Origin: Pseudomonadota bacterium | GTDB taxonomy: Bacteria > Pseudomonadota > Gammaproteobacteria > Steroidobacterales > Steroidobacteraceae | Direction: 5' to 3' | Length of the DNA: 64,000 nt | Assembly: GCA_021798335.1 (NCBI GenBank) | Contig: JAJZMI010000052.1 | Coordinates: 1-64,000 of the forward strand | Shown here: piece by piece, positions 9,430-20,703 of the stretch | How positions within the stretch are numbered: the first letter of the stretch is position 1 | How the letters are laid out: each line of letters begins with the position of its first letter | Translations under genes and position numbers: made by a program | Notes under the pieces: model-generated | What the model saw: the letters and a program-made list of their open reading frames with translations, nothing else | The model's database searches: none | What the model was told of the DNA's origin: nothing

Positions 9430-9933
9430 TCAAGTCCCGCCGCCCGCATTGCTCGCTGCAACGGGCACGAGCGGGTGCGCCGCGCGGTCGAATTGCCGCC
9501 ACAACTCCCCGATGGTCGAATGCACGGTCGGATGGACCAGAGACGGCGCGAGGTCCGCGAGCGGCCCGAGCATGTAGGCACGCTTCAGCAGGTCGGGACG
9601 GGGCAGGCGCAACGCCACGGCATCGACCACCCGATCGCCATACAAGAGGATGTCCAGATCCATCGTGCGCGGTGCCCAGCGCGGCGCCTCGCGAGCGCGT
9701 CCGCACAGCTCCTCGATGAAATGCAACCGCGCAACCACGTCCTCGACCGCAAGATCCGTGGGGAAACCGGCCACGAAGTTGATGAAGTCCGCCCCCTCGA
9801 ATCCGACGGCACGATTGCGGTACCAGGGCGAGAACCTGACGCCCGGAAAGTGCTTGCCGAGCTCGGCGCTCGCGAGCCCGAGGTGTCTCTCGGGCTCGAC
9901 GTTGCTGCCTGCCGCGACATAAACCTCAGGCAT
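9430..9933 (-). CDS. folK: 2-amino-4-hydroxy-6-hydroxymethyldihydropteridine diphosphokinase
   Basis: VYVAAGSNVEPERHL and APRTMDLDILLYGD HPPK motifs; start ATG at 9933. Confidence 0.94.
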   Translation of the reverse strand: MPEVYVAAGSNVEPERHLGLASAELGKHFPGVRFSPWYRNRAVGFEGADFINFVAGFPTDLAVEDVVARLHFIEELCGRAREAPRWAPRTMDLDILLYGDRVVDAVALRLPRPDLLKRAYMLGPLADLAPSLVHPTVHSTIGELWRQFDRAAHPLVPVAASNAGGGT

Positions 9934-9943
9934 TGCGCCCTGC

Positions 9944-10345
9944 TCAGCGCGCCGCAGCGCCGGCGGACGGATCCGCGCGGCGGCGCTCGATCGACACGCC
10001 GACGTCGCGCGAGTTGCGGATCGCGCCCGGTTTGTTGACCGACAGCCGCACCCAGTCCAGGGCGAACTCCTCGAGCAGCAGGACAGCCAGCCGCTGCGCC
10101 AGGGTCTCGACGAGTTTGAATTCGGACGCCTCGATGTACGCCAGCACCCGTTTGGCGACCCGCTTGTAGTCGACCGTGTCGGCCACCTCGTCCGAGGCCG
10201 ACGCCCGCGCGCAATCGACAGGCATCTCCAGATCAACCACCACGGTCTGCTTGACGCGCCGCTCCCAATCGATGAAACCGATGACACACTCGGCGGTCAG
10301 ACCCCGCAGAAAAATCCGGTCCCCCGCGGGGGGTGTGCTGGCCAT
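9944..10345 (-). CDS. folB: Dihydroneopterin aldolase
   Basis: IFLRGLTAECVIGFIDWERRVKQTVVVDLEM ... DTVDYKRVAKRV; start ATG at 10345. Confidence 0.93.
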   Translation of the reverse strand: MASTPPAGDRIFLRGLTAECVIGFIDWERRVKQTVVVDLEMPVDCARASASDEVADTVDYKRVAKRVLAYIEASEFKLVETLAQRLAVLLLEEFALDWVRLSVNKPGAIRNSRDVGVSIERRRADPSAGAAAR

Positions 10346-10446
10346 ACTCACTCTGCAACCCTCTGTTTGCGATCGTAGTTCCGCGGTCCGCAATCCGGGA
10401 AACCGCCGCCCGCGCGGCCCTAAATCTCGCCCTCGCAGCCTACAGG

Positions 10447-10468
10447 CGTTCGCCGCGGGCGGCGAACG
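10447..10468 (-). terminator. Palindromic hairpin between tsaD and folB
   Basis: CGTTCGCCGC-GG-GCGGCGAACG perfect inverted repeat in the tsaD-folB gap; no U-tract. Confidence 0.3.
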
Positions 10469-10529
10469 GCTCACCGGGTCCGCTCGCCCCCGACACCCGT
10501 AAGCCAAGCGCTGCGCGCCGCATGGGATC

Positions 10530-11585
10530 TCACGGCGATCCGAGGGAAGCTTCCCGGCTCGAGGCTCCCGCTGCAACCGGCGCCAACGACTCGATCGGCC
10601 AGTGCGCGCGCGCCTCGATCGCCAATCCTTGATGCGCTCCGGCGCGCAGCCGCAGCAGGCCGGCCATCGCGATCATGGCGGCATTGTCGGTGCAGAACTC
10701 GATACGAGGATAGTACACGCGCGCACCACGATGGGCCGCCGCCGCGGCCAGCGCCGCGCGCAGGCTGAGATTGGCGCTCACGCCGCCCGAGACCACCAGG
10801 GTGTCGAGACCGGTCTGCTCGAGCGCCCGCTCGGCCTTGACGGTGAGCGTCTCGATGATTGCATCCTGAACGCCCCGAGCCACGTCGGCCTCGAGGCGGG
10901 GGTCGAGCGCTCGGCCACGCACCGCATGCTGCACCGCGGTCTTGAGCCCCGAGAAACTGAACTCGAGGCCAGGGCGGTCCAACATCGGGCGCGGGAACTG
11001 GAATACGCCGGGCACACCCGCACCAGCCAGGCGTGCGAGTTCGGGACCTCCCGGGTAGGGCAGTCCGAGAAGCTTGGCGGTCTTGTCGAAAGCCTCTCCG
11101 GCCGCATCATCGCGGGTATCCCCGAGAATGCGATAGCGGCCAACACCGCGAACTTCGATCAACTGGGTATGTCCGCCCGAGACCAGCAGAGCAACGTGCG
11201 GAAAGGGCGGGGGCTGCGGCTCGAGCAATGGCGCGAGCAGATGCCCCTCGAGGTGATGCACCGCCACGGCCGGAATGCCCCAGGCATAGGCCAAGCTCCG
11301 CCCAAGCGCCGCACCGGTGAGCAGCGCGCCGATCAGGCCGGGACCGGCGGTGTACGCCACGCCGCAGAGACTGTCTGTGCCGCCTCCGGCCGTCTCGAGG
11401 GCCCGGCGGACCAGAGGCAGGAGCTTGCGCACATGGTCCCGGGAGGCCAGCTCCGGCACCACACCGCCATAGGCTCGATGGACCTCGACCTGGCTGTACA
11501 GCTCGTGCGCGAGCAGACCGTCGGTTTCGTCCAGGATCGCCGCGGCGCTTTCGTCGCACGAGGACTCGATCGCCAGCACACGCAT
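10530..11585 (-). CDS. tsaD: tRNA N6-adenosine threonylcarbamoyltransferase
   Basis: [36 protein letters not shown]; start ATG at 11585. Confidence 0.97.
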   Translation of the reverse strand: MRVLAIESSCDESAAAILDETDGLLAHELYSQVEVHRAYGGVVPELASRDHVRKLLPLVRRALETAGGGTDSLCGVAYTAGPGLIGALLTGAALGRSLAYAWGIPAVAVHHLEGHLLAPLLEPQPPPFPHVALLVSGGHTQLIEVRGVGRYRILGDTRDDAAGEAFDKTAKLLGLPYPGGPELARLAGAGVPGVFQFPRPMLDRPGLEFSFSGLKTAVQHAVRGRALDPRLEADVARGVQDAIIETLTVKAERALEQTGLDTLVVSGGVSANLSLRAALAAAAAHRGARVYYPRIEFCTDNAAMIAMAGLLRLRAGAHQGLAIEARAHWPIESLAPVAAGASSREASLGSP

Positions 11586-11723
11586 TTTTTGCCTTTGCCT
11601 CAAGCCTCAACTAGAATTGCGCGCCCATTTGCCGCCCCCCGAATCCCGCCGCGGCGCGCTCCTGATACAGTCCATGCGCGCGGGCGTCTCGGGGTTCGGT
11701 TCCAAGAACGTTCAGAGGTTTCG

Positions 11724-11933
11724 ATGCCGAGCGTCCGTATCCGTGAAAACGAGTATTTCGATGCCGCCTTGCGGCGTTTCAAGCGCGCCTGTGAAAAGGC
11801 CGGCATCCTCACGGAGCTGCGCCGGCGCGAATTCTACGAGAAGCCGACCCAGGAGCGGAAACGCAAGAAGGCCGCGGCGATCAAGCGGCACATGAAGCGC
11901 GTCTCGCGCGAGGGTATGCGGCCCGCGCGCTGA
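11724..11933 (+). CDS. rpsU: 30S ribosomal protein S21
   Basis: [59 protein letters not shown]. Confidence 0.97.
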   Translation: MPSVRIRENEYFDAALRRFKRACEKAGILTELRRREFYEKPTQERKRKKAAAIKRHMKRVSREGMRPAR

Positions 11934-11951
11934 GGTGAGGAACGGCCCCGT

Positions 11952-12407
11952 ATGACGCTCAAGGAACGTATCATCGATGATATGAAGAGCGCGATGCGCT
12001 CAGGCGAGAAAGAGCGGCTCGCCACGATCCGCATGGCCCTGGCCGCGATCAAGCAGCGCGAGGTCGACGAGCGCATAACGCTCGACGATGGGCAGGTGCT
12101 CGGTCTGCTCGAGAAAATGATCAAGCAGCGCAAGGAAGCGATCACTCAATTCGAGGCCGGCGCGCGCGCCGATCTGGTCGCCAAGGAGCGCGGCGAAATT
12201 GCCGTGCTCGAGCAGTATCTGCCGACGCAGATGAGCGATAGCGAGATCGATGCCCTCATTGCCCAGGTCATCGCGGCCAGCGGCGCGACCTCGGTCAGGG
12301 ACATGGGCAAGGTCATGACTGCGGTCAAAGCGCAGGCGCAGGGCCGCGTCGACATGAGCGTGGTCGGCGCACGGGTGCGCGAACAGCTGGGCCGCCAGCA
12401 GAGCTAG
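11952..12407 (+). CDS. yqeY: GatB/YqeY domain-containing protein
   Basis: LKERIIDDMKSAMRSGEKERLATIRMALAAIKQREVDER typical YqeY; between rpsU and dnaG. Confidence 0.93.
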   Translation: MTLKERIIDDMKSAMRSGEKERLATIRMALAAIKQREVDERITLDDGQVLGLLEKMIKQRKEAITQFEAGARADLVAKERGEIAVLEQYLPTQMSDSEIDALIAQVIAASGATSVRDMGKVMTAVKAQAQGRVDMSVVGARVREQLGRQQS

Positions 12408-12463
12408 TCAAGGCCATCATCCCCCAGCGCTTCATCGACGAGCTGATCGCCCGCACGGATATC

Positions 12464-14200
12464 GTGGAGGTGGTCGGCTCGCGCGTGCCACTCACCAAGG
12501 CTGGCCGCGAATACAAGGCCTGCTGCCCGTTCCATACCGAGAAAACGGCATCATTCTGGGTCAGTCCCGAGAAGCAGTTCTATTACTGCTTCGGCTGCGG
12601 CGCGCACGGAACGGCGCTGCGATTCCTGATGGATTATGACCACATGACTTTCCCGGAAGCGGTGGAGGATCTGGCCGCCCGGCTCGGTCTGACCGTGCCG
12701 CACGAGGGTGGCGGTGGGGCGGATCCCCGGGACACCGCGCTATACGATCTGATGGGCCGGGTCGCCGACCTCTACGCGCAGCGCCTGGCGCATGATCCGC
12801 GGGCGCGCCGCTACCTGACCGAGCGCGGCGTGAGCACCGAAGTTGTACAACGCTTCGGTTTGGGCTATGCGCCGGACGCCTGGGATACTCTGCTGAAGCG
12901 CTTCGGAGCCGGCGAATCCGAACGCCATGCGTTGCTCCAGGCGGGCCTGATCATCGAGCGCGAGCGGGTCGCGGGAGCCGCCGAGCGTCACTATGACCGC
13001 TTTCGGGACCGGATCATGTTTCCGATCCGGGACAGCCGCGGACGAGTCATCGCCTTCGGCGGGCGAGTCATCGACCGCGGCGAACCCAAATACTTGAATT
13101 CCCCAGAAACGTCGCTATTTCACAAGGGCCGGGAATTGTACGGCCTGTATGAATCCCGCAGTGGCGGGACCCTCGAGCGGTTGCTCGTGGTCGAGGGGTA
13201 CATGGATGTCGTACGGCTGCATCAGGCCGGAATCACATACGCCGTCGCAACACTGGGGACGGCGACGACGACCGAGCACCTCAAGCGCATATTCCGGCTG
13301 GTACGCGCGGCGGTCTTCGGCTTCGACGGCGATCGAGCCGGCCGCGCGGCCGCGTGGCGCGCGTTGCAGCATGCCCTGCCCGAGGCTCGCGAAGGGCGCG
13401 AGATCCGCTTCCTGTTCCTACCCGAGGGACACGATCCGGACACCTTGGTCGGCGAAGAGGGCCGGGAAGCCTTCGAGCGGCGCCTCGAGGCCGCCCTGCC
13501 CTTGTCGGAGTACCTCGTACGAGAGTTGTCCGGTCAGTCGGATTTGGCGCATGCTGACGGACGTGCCCGGCTGGCTGAGGCGGCCCGACCGCTGATCGCC
13601 CAGGTCCCCCCCGGGGTATACCGGGAACTGCTGATCGCCCGAATAGCCGAAGTAGTGGGTTTGCCGGCCTTGCGGCTCGCTGAGCTTTGGCACAGCGGCG
13701 CTGCGGCGGCAGAGCCCACGGCGCCGCCGCCCCTCCCGCCGCGCGCGGCGCGCAGCGCCGGCCGGGGCGGTCTGGTTCGACAAGCGCTGGCGCGGCTGGT
13801 GCGCTTTCCGGCGACGGCCGCCGCCGTCACGGACGCGCAGCGTGATGCGCTCACGCGCTGCGAAGAGCCGGGCGCGGATTTACTGCGCGCCGTACTGGAT
13901 GATTTGCGCTCGCAGCCGTTACAGATCTCAGCGCAGCTGATCGAGCGCTGGCGGGATCGACCGGGCGGCGAGCATCTCACGCGCCTGCTCGAGCGCGAGG
14001 CGATGCTCGAGGACCCCGCAGCCGCGGCAGTAGAGCTGCAGGCAGCGCTGCGCAAGCTGGCCGCGCGTGTGGGCGAACAGCGTCTGAAGGTGCTCGAGAT
14101 GAAGAGTAAGACGAGTCGACTGAGCGACGAAGAATTGAAAGAAATTCAAGAACTTACGACAGAACGACCCCTGCAGCGCGAAGGGCCGCCGGAACGGTGA
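12464..14200 (+). CDS. dnaG: DNA primase
   Basis: CCPFHTEKTASFWVSPEKQFYYCFGCGAHG zinc finger; TOPRIM VVEGYMDVVRLHQAG; the conserved N-terminus probably starts further upstream (see finding). Confidence 0.95.
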   Translation: MEVVGSRVPLTKAGREYKACCPFHTEKTASFWVSPEKQFYYCFGCGAHGTALRFLMDYDHMTFPEAVEDLAARLGLTVPHEGGGGADPRDTALYDLMGRVADLYAQRLAHDPRARRYLTERGVSTEVVQRFGLGYAPDAWDTLLKRFGAGESERHALLQAGLIIERERVAGAAERHYDRFRDRIMFPIRDSRGRVIAFGGRVIDRGEPKYLNSPETSLFHKGRELYGLYESRSGGTLERLLVVEGYMDVVRLHQAGITYAVATLGTATTTEHLKRIFRLVRAAVFGFDGDRAGRAAAWRALQHALPEAREGREIRFLFLPEGHDPDTLVGEEGREAFERRLEAALPLSEYLVRELSGQSDLAHADGRARLAEAARPLIAQVPPGVYRELLIARIAEVVGLPALRLAELWHSGAAAAEPTAPPPLPPRAARSAGRGGLVRQALARLVRFPATAAAVTDAQRDALTRCEEPGADLLRAVLDDLRSQPLQISAQLIERWRDRPGGEHLTRLLEREAMLEDPAAAAVELQAALRKLAARVGEQRLKVLEMKSKTSRLSDEELKEIQELTTERPLQREGPPER

Positions 14201-14202
14201 AC

Positions 14203-14231
14203 TTGTGATGGCAAATAGAGCCTCATACACT
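14203..14231 (+). promoter_or_regulatory. Candidate sigma70-type promoter for rpoD
   Basis: TTGTGA - 17 nt - TACACT in the dnaG-rpoD gap. Confidence 0.35.
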
Positions 14232-14318
14232 AGGTGAATTTACTTTGGCGCCCCTTGAGTCCGCCTCGATCCGCCTGCACATAAGGGGTCGAGGCCCCGC
14301 CAACATCTCCGAGATTCA

Positions 14319-16388
<2,070 letters not shown>

Positions 16389-16392
16389 GCGG

Positions 16393-16412
16393 GCCCCGGG
16401 CGCGCCCGGGGC
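16393..16412. terminator. Perfect 20-bp palindrome between convergent rpoD and DUF4404 gene
   Basis: GCCCCGGGCGCGCCCGGGGC immediately after the rpoD stop; no U-tract. Confidence 0.45.
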
Positions 16413-16687
16413 TAGATCCCGAGCTTGCCCAGTGCGTCGATCAGCTGGCGCAGCAGTTCTGCAAGCCCCGGATGCTCGGTCTGGAAGCGCACCGCAAGGG
16501 ATTCCAGATGGGGGACGTGGCCGGCCGCATCACCGGTCCCGCGGCCCAAGGCCCGCCCAATGTCCCGCACCAGCGCCCCGAGCAGGCGACGGGACTCTGC
16601 GTCGATCGACCCCGCCTGGCTCAGCCGCTCGTGAACCCGCGCCAGCAGCTCGCGGAGACTCTCTTCGCTCGTGCGCCCTTGGCTCAT
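16412..16687 (-). CDS. DUF4404-like small protein
   Basis: ESLRELLARVHERLSQAGSIDAESRRLLGALVRDIGRAL ... LESLAVRFQTEHPGLAELLRQLIDALGKLGI; start at MSQGRTSEE (16687) or 16732. Confidence 0.75.
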   Translation of the reverse strand: MSQGRTSEESLRELLARVHERLSQAGSIDAESRRLLGALVRDIGRALGRGTGDAAGHVPHLESLAVRFQTEHPGLAELLRQLIDALGKLGI

Positions 16688-17065
16688 CGACTGCTCCGAT
16701 GGAAACTCCCCGTGGATTGTAGCCGAGTTCACCGGCCGGCAACGGGACGACGTGGACTCCCATGCCCGGACACAGTTGGGCGGTCAAGGGCGAAATCCCG
16801 TGGGCGGGACCGACTGTCAGATCGCGCGATGCGGGCAAGAGGACGCGCGGCTGTCGTTCGCCGTCCTGGGGGGAACGCGGGACCGTCCCGCTCGCCTTGA
16901 CTCGCAGCGCGCCGGCGCCTTCGAAAAACAGGGCCTGATCCGGGACTCCCGGGCAACTGGATCCACCGGTCCACGCATTCGTTCAATGGCCGCAGCGCCG
17001 CTCACGAAATACCTGGTACCGCGCCCTCGGCGGATGCCGCTGCTAGAATGCGCACCCTCCCGGAC

Positions 17066-17138
17066 GGGCCTGTAGCACAGCGGTTAGTGCAGGGGACTCA
17101 TAATCCCTTGGTCGTAGGTTCGAATCCTACCAGGCCCA
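17066..17138 (+). tRNA. tRNA-Ile2 (anticodon CAU; lysidine-dependent type)
   Basis: Cloverleaf: acceptor GGGCCTG/CAGGCCC, anticodon loop CTCATAA, T-arm GTAGG-TTCGAAT-CCTAC; resembles the Ile(CAU) consensus rather than tRNA-Met; CCA not encoded. Confidence 0.85.
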
Positions 17139-17150
17139 CTGTATCCCCAT

Positions 17151-17299
17151 GGCTCTGTTCGCAAAACGTATTGATGCGGACAGGCTATTTGCCGTTTTTG
17201 CGGCAAAAATAGGTGCAAAATCAGCACCCGCACTCAGGGCTGTAAGCTATTGAGTTTATTGCTTTAATGAGAGAATCAATACGTTTTGATAACAGAGCC
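17151..17299. mobile_element. MITE-like non-autonomous element (149 bp)
   Basis: Terminal inverted repeats GGCTCTGTTCGCAAAACGTATTGAT / GGCTCTGTTATCAAAACGTATTGAT (23/25) flanked by the 8-bp direct repeat ATCCCCAT (17143-17150 and 17300-17307); no ORF. Confidence 0.88.
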
Positions 17300-17419
17300 A
17301 TCCCCATCCAGACCGCTTCGGCTGTCAAATACGCTTTGAAACTCAATAGATTCGCGACCGTCACGAGATCGTCCCGCTTCACTGAGCGTCAAATGCCGAT
17401 GGCGCGCTGAGCGGGACGC

Positions 17420-19378
17420 TCAAGCGGCGAGCTCGGCCTCGAGATGATGGGCCAGCTCGGCAATGGTCGGATAATCGAACAGCTCGGTCAGGTCGATCTT
17501 GCCGGGATATTCCTGGTCGATCCGCTCATGGATCTCGATCAGCTTCAGCGAGTTCGCGCCGAGTTCGAACAAGTTGTCGTTGACATCGAGGCGCTTGCCG
17601 CCGAGGACCGCGGCGCAGATCCCCTGCAACTTCGCCTCGATCGCGCTGCGGGCCGCCGGCGCACTAGCCCCGTGCGCGGCGCGCAACGCCGCGAGCTCGC
17701 TCAGCTGCGCGGCGAATGTGCCGTTGAGATAGTCCTGCTCGAGCAGGTGCCGCTGGATCTTGCCGCTGGTGGTCTTGGGGATGCGCTTGACGGGCACCAC
17801 CGCGGCCACCTCCAGACCGGTCTGCTCGTTGAGCACGCGCGCCGCGGCGGCCGCGAGCGGCACGAACCCCTCGAGCTCGCCGCGATGCAGCACGAACAGC
17901 ACCAATTGCTCGACATCCTCCCCGCCGGCGCGCACCCCCGCGGCCACGACCTTGCCCAGCTCCAAGCCCTCGATGCGCTGGACGATCGACTCCAGGTCGT
18001 GCGGGTAGTAGTTCTGGCCGTTGACGAAGATGATCTCCTTGGCGCGCCCGGTGATGTAAAGATCACCCTGATGCACGACCGCCAGATCCCCGGTGCGCAG
18101 CCACCCATCGGCGCTGAATGCCTCGGCGTTCGCCGCCGGGTCCGCGTAATAGCCCTGCGTGACATTCAACCCGCTGATCTGCACGTGACCGACATGCCCC
18201 TGCGGCAGCGCCCGGTCCGTGTCATCGACGATGCGCACGCTGCAATAGGGAATGGCCTTGCCTTCCGAGATCAGCTCGATCCCCGCCTGGGCCCCGGCCG
18301 GCAGCAGCCGAATCGGCTCCCCGACGGCCAGGTGATGACGGTCGGCCACCAGCGTGCGCAGCGCCTCCCCGGGCGGCGGAAAACTCACCGCCAGCGACGC
18401 CTCGGCGAGCCCGTAGACCGGATACATGGCATTGCGGCTCAGATGCGCCGGCGCGAGCCGGTTCAGGAACTGCTCGCACAACGTCACTGAGATCGGCTCG
18501 GCACCGTTGAAGATCAGCCGCACGCTCGACAGATCGAGCCCATCGACGGGACGCTCCCCGAGCACCTTCAGATAGTGTTTGTAGCCGAAGTTCGGCGAAC
18601 ACAGGATCGAGGCGCGCACGCGGCTGGCGAGTTCGAGCCACAGCAACGGCCGGCGAACGAACAGTTCAGTCGGCATGAAGTGCATGTGCATCCGATTGAA
18701 GAACATCACCAGGTGCATGCCGATGAGGCCCATATCGTGCGTCAGCGGCATCCATGAGAGAGTGACGTCATGTTCATTGAGGCTGGCCATCTCAGTCGCG
18801 CCGCGGACATTGGCCAGGATGTTGCCGTGAGTGAGCACCACGCCCTTGGGCTGGCTGGTCGAGCCGGAGGAGAACTGGATGAAGGCCACGTCCTGCGGGT
18901 CAGCCCGGTGCACCTCGCCGGGCTGCGAGATGTCATCGAGGCCATCGACCAGGAAGGCTCGACGGCGCAAGCGCTCGAAGGTCTCGTCCTGGCCGCTCTC
19001 GGCGGCACAGGCCCCGATGCGCTCGAGCGCCCGCCGCTCCGTGTAGATGAACGGCTCGCCCAGCCGCCGCGCAATGCGCAGCAGCTTCTGCCGGTGCTCC
19101 TCGCTGATCCCCCCCGCCACGGGCACCGGAATGATTCCCCCCAGAATGGCGGCCCAGAACGCGTCGATGAATTGCTCGTTGCTCCCGAGCAACAGAATCA
19201 GCGTGTCCCCGCGGCGCGCCCCCAGCCGCTGCAGGTGATAGAGAATGCCCAGCGCCCGCTCGTGCAGTTCCGCGAACGACACGGTACGCACATCATGCTC
19301 GCCCTCCAGGTAAGTAATCGCCCCCGGGAAAACGCGGTTGGCTTCCAGCAGCTCGGTCAGGGTCGTGACATTGGGCAT
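17420..19378 (-). CDS. Fatty-acyl-AMP ligase with C-terminal acyl carrier domain
   Basis: FIQFSSGSTSQPKGVVLTHGNILAN, GYYADPAANAEAFSADGWLRTGDLA, KEIIFVNGQNYYPHDLE; phosphopantetheine motif LFELGANSLKLIEIHERI. Confidence 0.9.
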   Translation of the reverse strand: MPNVTTLTELLEANRVFPGAITYLEGEHDVRTVSFAELHERALGILYHLQRLGARRGDTLILLLGSNEQFIDAFWAAILGGIIPVPVAGGISEEHRQKLLRIARRLGEPFIYTERRALERIGACAAESGQDETFERLRRRAFLVDGLDDISQPGEVHRADPQDVAFIQFSSGSTSQPKGVVLTHGNILANVRGATEMASLNEHDVTLSWMPLTHDMGLIGMHLVMFFNRMHMHFMPTELFVRRPLLWLELASRVRASILCSPNFGYKHYLKVLGERPVDGLDLSSVRLIFNGAEPISVTLCEQFLNRLAPAHLSRNAMYPVYGLAEASLAVSFPPPGEALRTLVADRHHLAVGEPIRLLPAGAQAGIELISEGKAIPYCSVRIVDDTDRALPQGHVGHVQISGLNVTQGYYADPAANAEAFSADGWLRTGDLAVVHQGDLYITGRAKEIIFVNGQNYYPHDLESIVQRIEGLELGKVVAAGVRAGGEDVEQLVLFVLHRGELEGFVPLAAAAARVLNEQTGLEVAAVVPVKRIPKTTSGKIQRHLLEQDYLNGTFAAQLSELAALRAAHGASAPAARSAIEAKLQGICAAVLGGKRLDVNDNLFELGANSLKLIEIHERIDQEYPGKIDLTELFDYPTIAELAHHLEAELAA

Positions 19379-20703
19379 CAGCGGCGTTCCGGCTCAGGAG
19401 TCGACTGTACAGGTGAATTCGAGATTTCTCGCCTGCTTGGCGTGCCCCGGGACATCCTGTCCGCCTGATCCCCGCGGGAAGTCTGCGGTGAACGAGCTTC
19501 CCGATCCGCGCAGCGCGAGTAGATGTCCGATTGCGCCGCCAGCGGCGATCCTCCCATCGTTCGGTCTTTCGGCGGCTGGTAAGCACCGGCGGCCCGCGCC
19601 ACCAGAAGGTATTTCATGAAGTTGCGGTTCGTTTCCGCTTCATGTTCGCTTACCGTGGATCGATCCACGGGATCAAAGAAACAGGTAGGGTCCTCCGCCA
19701 TGTAATCCCCGGTATGGTAGAGCGCCATGGCGCGACACCCGCCGCAGGTGTACTGATAACGGCAGCGACCGCAGCGGCCCCTGAGTCGGGAGCGGTCGGT
19801 TATCTCAGCGAAGAGCGCGCTGGAGTGAACCAGCTCATCAATGGGCGCTTCCAGGACATTCCCCGCATTCAGCGCATCGAGGAGCACGGGACAGAATGAA
19901 ACATCCCCCTCCGAGTTGAGGGTGAGCCAACTTCCGACCCAGCAACCGATGGAGGGGTTTCGCGGCACGGTGTTGTTGCAAAGCCCGCCGGATACCTCCG
20001 CGTGCAGCTCGGGTGACAGGAAATACGGCGTATAGCTCACATAGCCGTGTGGATGGCGGCGCAGCACCGGATGGAAGTACCGCTCGAGATCATTGCTGTC
20101 GAAACCCATGCCGGCAAAGCAGCCCGATCCCGCCCCCCGCGGCACCAACGGCGAGCGATTGTATGCGATGTCGTGCTGCACGCAGAACGCGACGGTCTTC
20201 TCGAAGCTCTGCGTATTGTATTTGCCGATCGTGATCACCACGTGCTGGCCCAGCCCGAGTTCCGCGCAATCTTCAAGCACCCGCAGCGTCTGATCCGACT
20301 CATTGTCCCGGGTCCGGCGGTTTTCGTCATCGATGGCGTTGAGGCCCACCACGATCCGCGCCCGACCTCGTGTCACATCCCGGATCTTCTCCAAACGCTC
20401 CCGGGTGAGCTTCTTGCAGTTGCTCAAGACGGAGCACCGATAGCCCAGATCCACGGTCAGACGCAGCAGATCCAGGGCATCTTTGCGCAGCAAGAACTCG
20501 CCCCCGCTCCATGCCATGGTGTGGACCCCGAGGCGGCGCGCGGGAATCATGATCCGATCCCGGATTTGCTCGAGGCTCAATTCTTTTCGTACACTCTGTC
20601 GCAACTTTTTCCGATCATTGCTGCCGGTCATGCACATCGGGCAGCGCAGATTGCACCGCCGCGTCGCTTCAAAGTATACGACCTGGAACTGGTACTGCGG
20701 CAT
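19378..20703 (-). CDS. Radical SAM/SPASM domain protein
   Basis: CNLRCPMC radical SAM motif; SPASM-like CGRCRYQYTCGGCRAMALYHTGDYMAEDPTCF; 1-nt stop/start overlap with downstream acyl-AMP ligase. Confidence 0.9.
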   Translation of the reverse strand: MPQYQFQVVYFEATRRCNLRCPMCMTGSNDRKKLRQSVRKELSLEQIRDRIMIPARRLGVHTMAWSGGEFLLRKDALDLLRLTVDLGYRCSVLSNCKKLTRERLEKIRDVTRGRARIVVGLNAIDDENRRTRDNESDQTLRVLEDCAELGLGQHVVITIGKYNTQSFEKTVAFCVQHDIAYNRSPLVPRGAGSGCFAGMGFDSNDLERYFHPVLRRHPHGYVSYTPYFLSPELHAEVSGGLCNNTVPRNPSIGCWVGSWLTLNSEGDVSFCPVLLDALNAGNVLEAPIDELVHSSALFAEITDRSRLRGRCGRCRYQYTCGGCRAMALYHTGDYMAEDPTCFFDPVDRSTVSEHEAETNRNFMKYLLVARAAGAYQPPKDRTMGGSPLAAQSDIYSRCADREARSPQTSRGDQADRMSRGTPSRREISNSPVQSTPEPERR

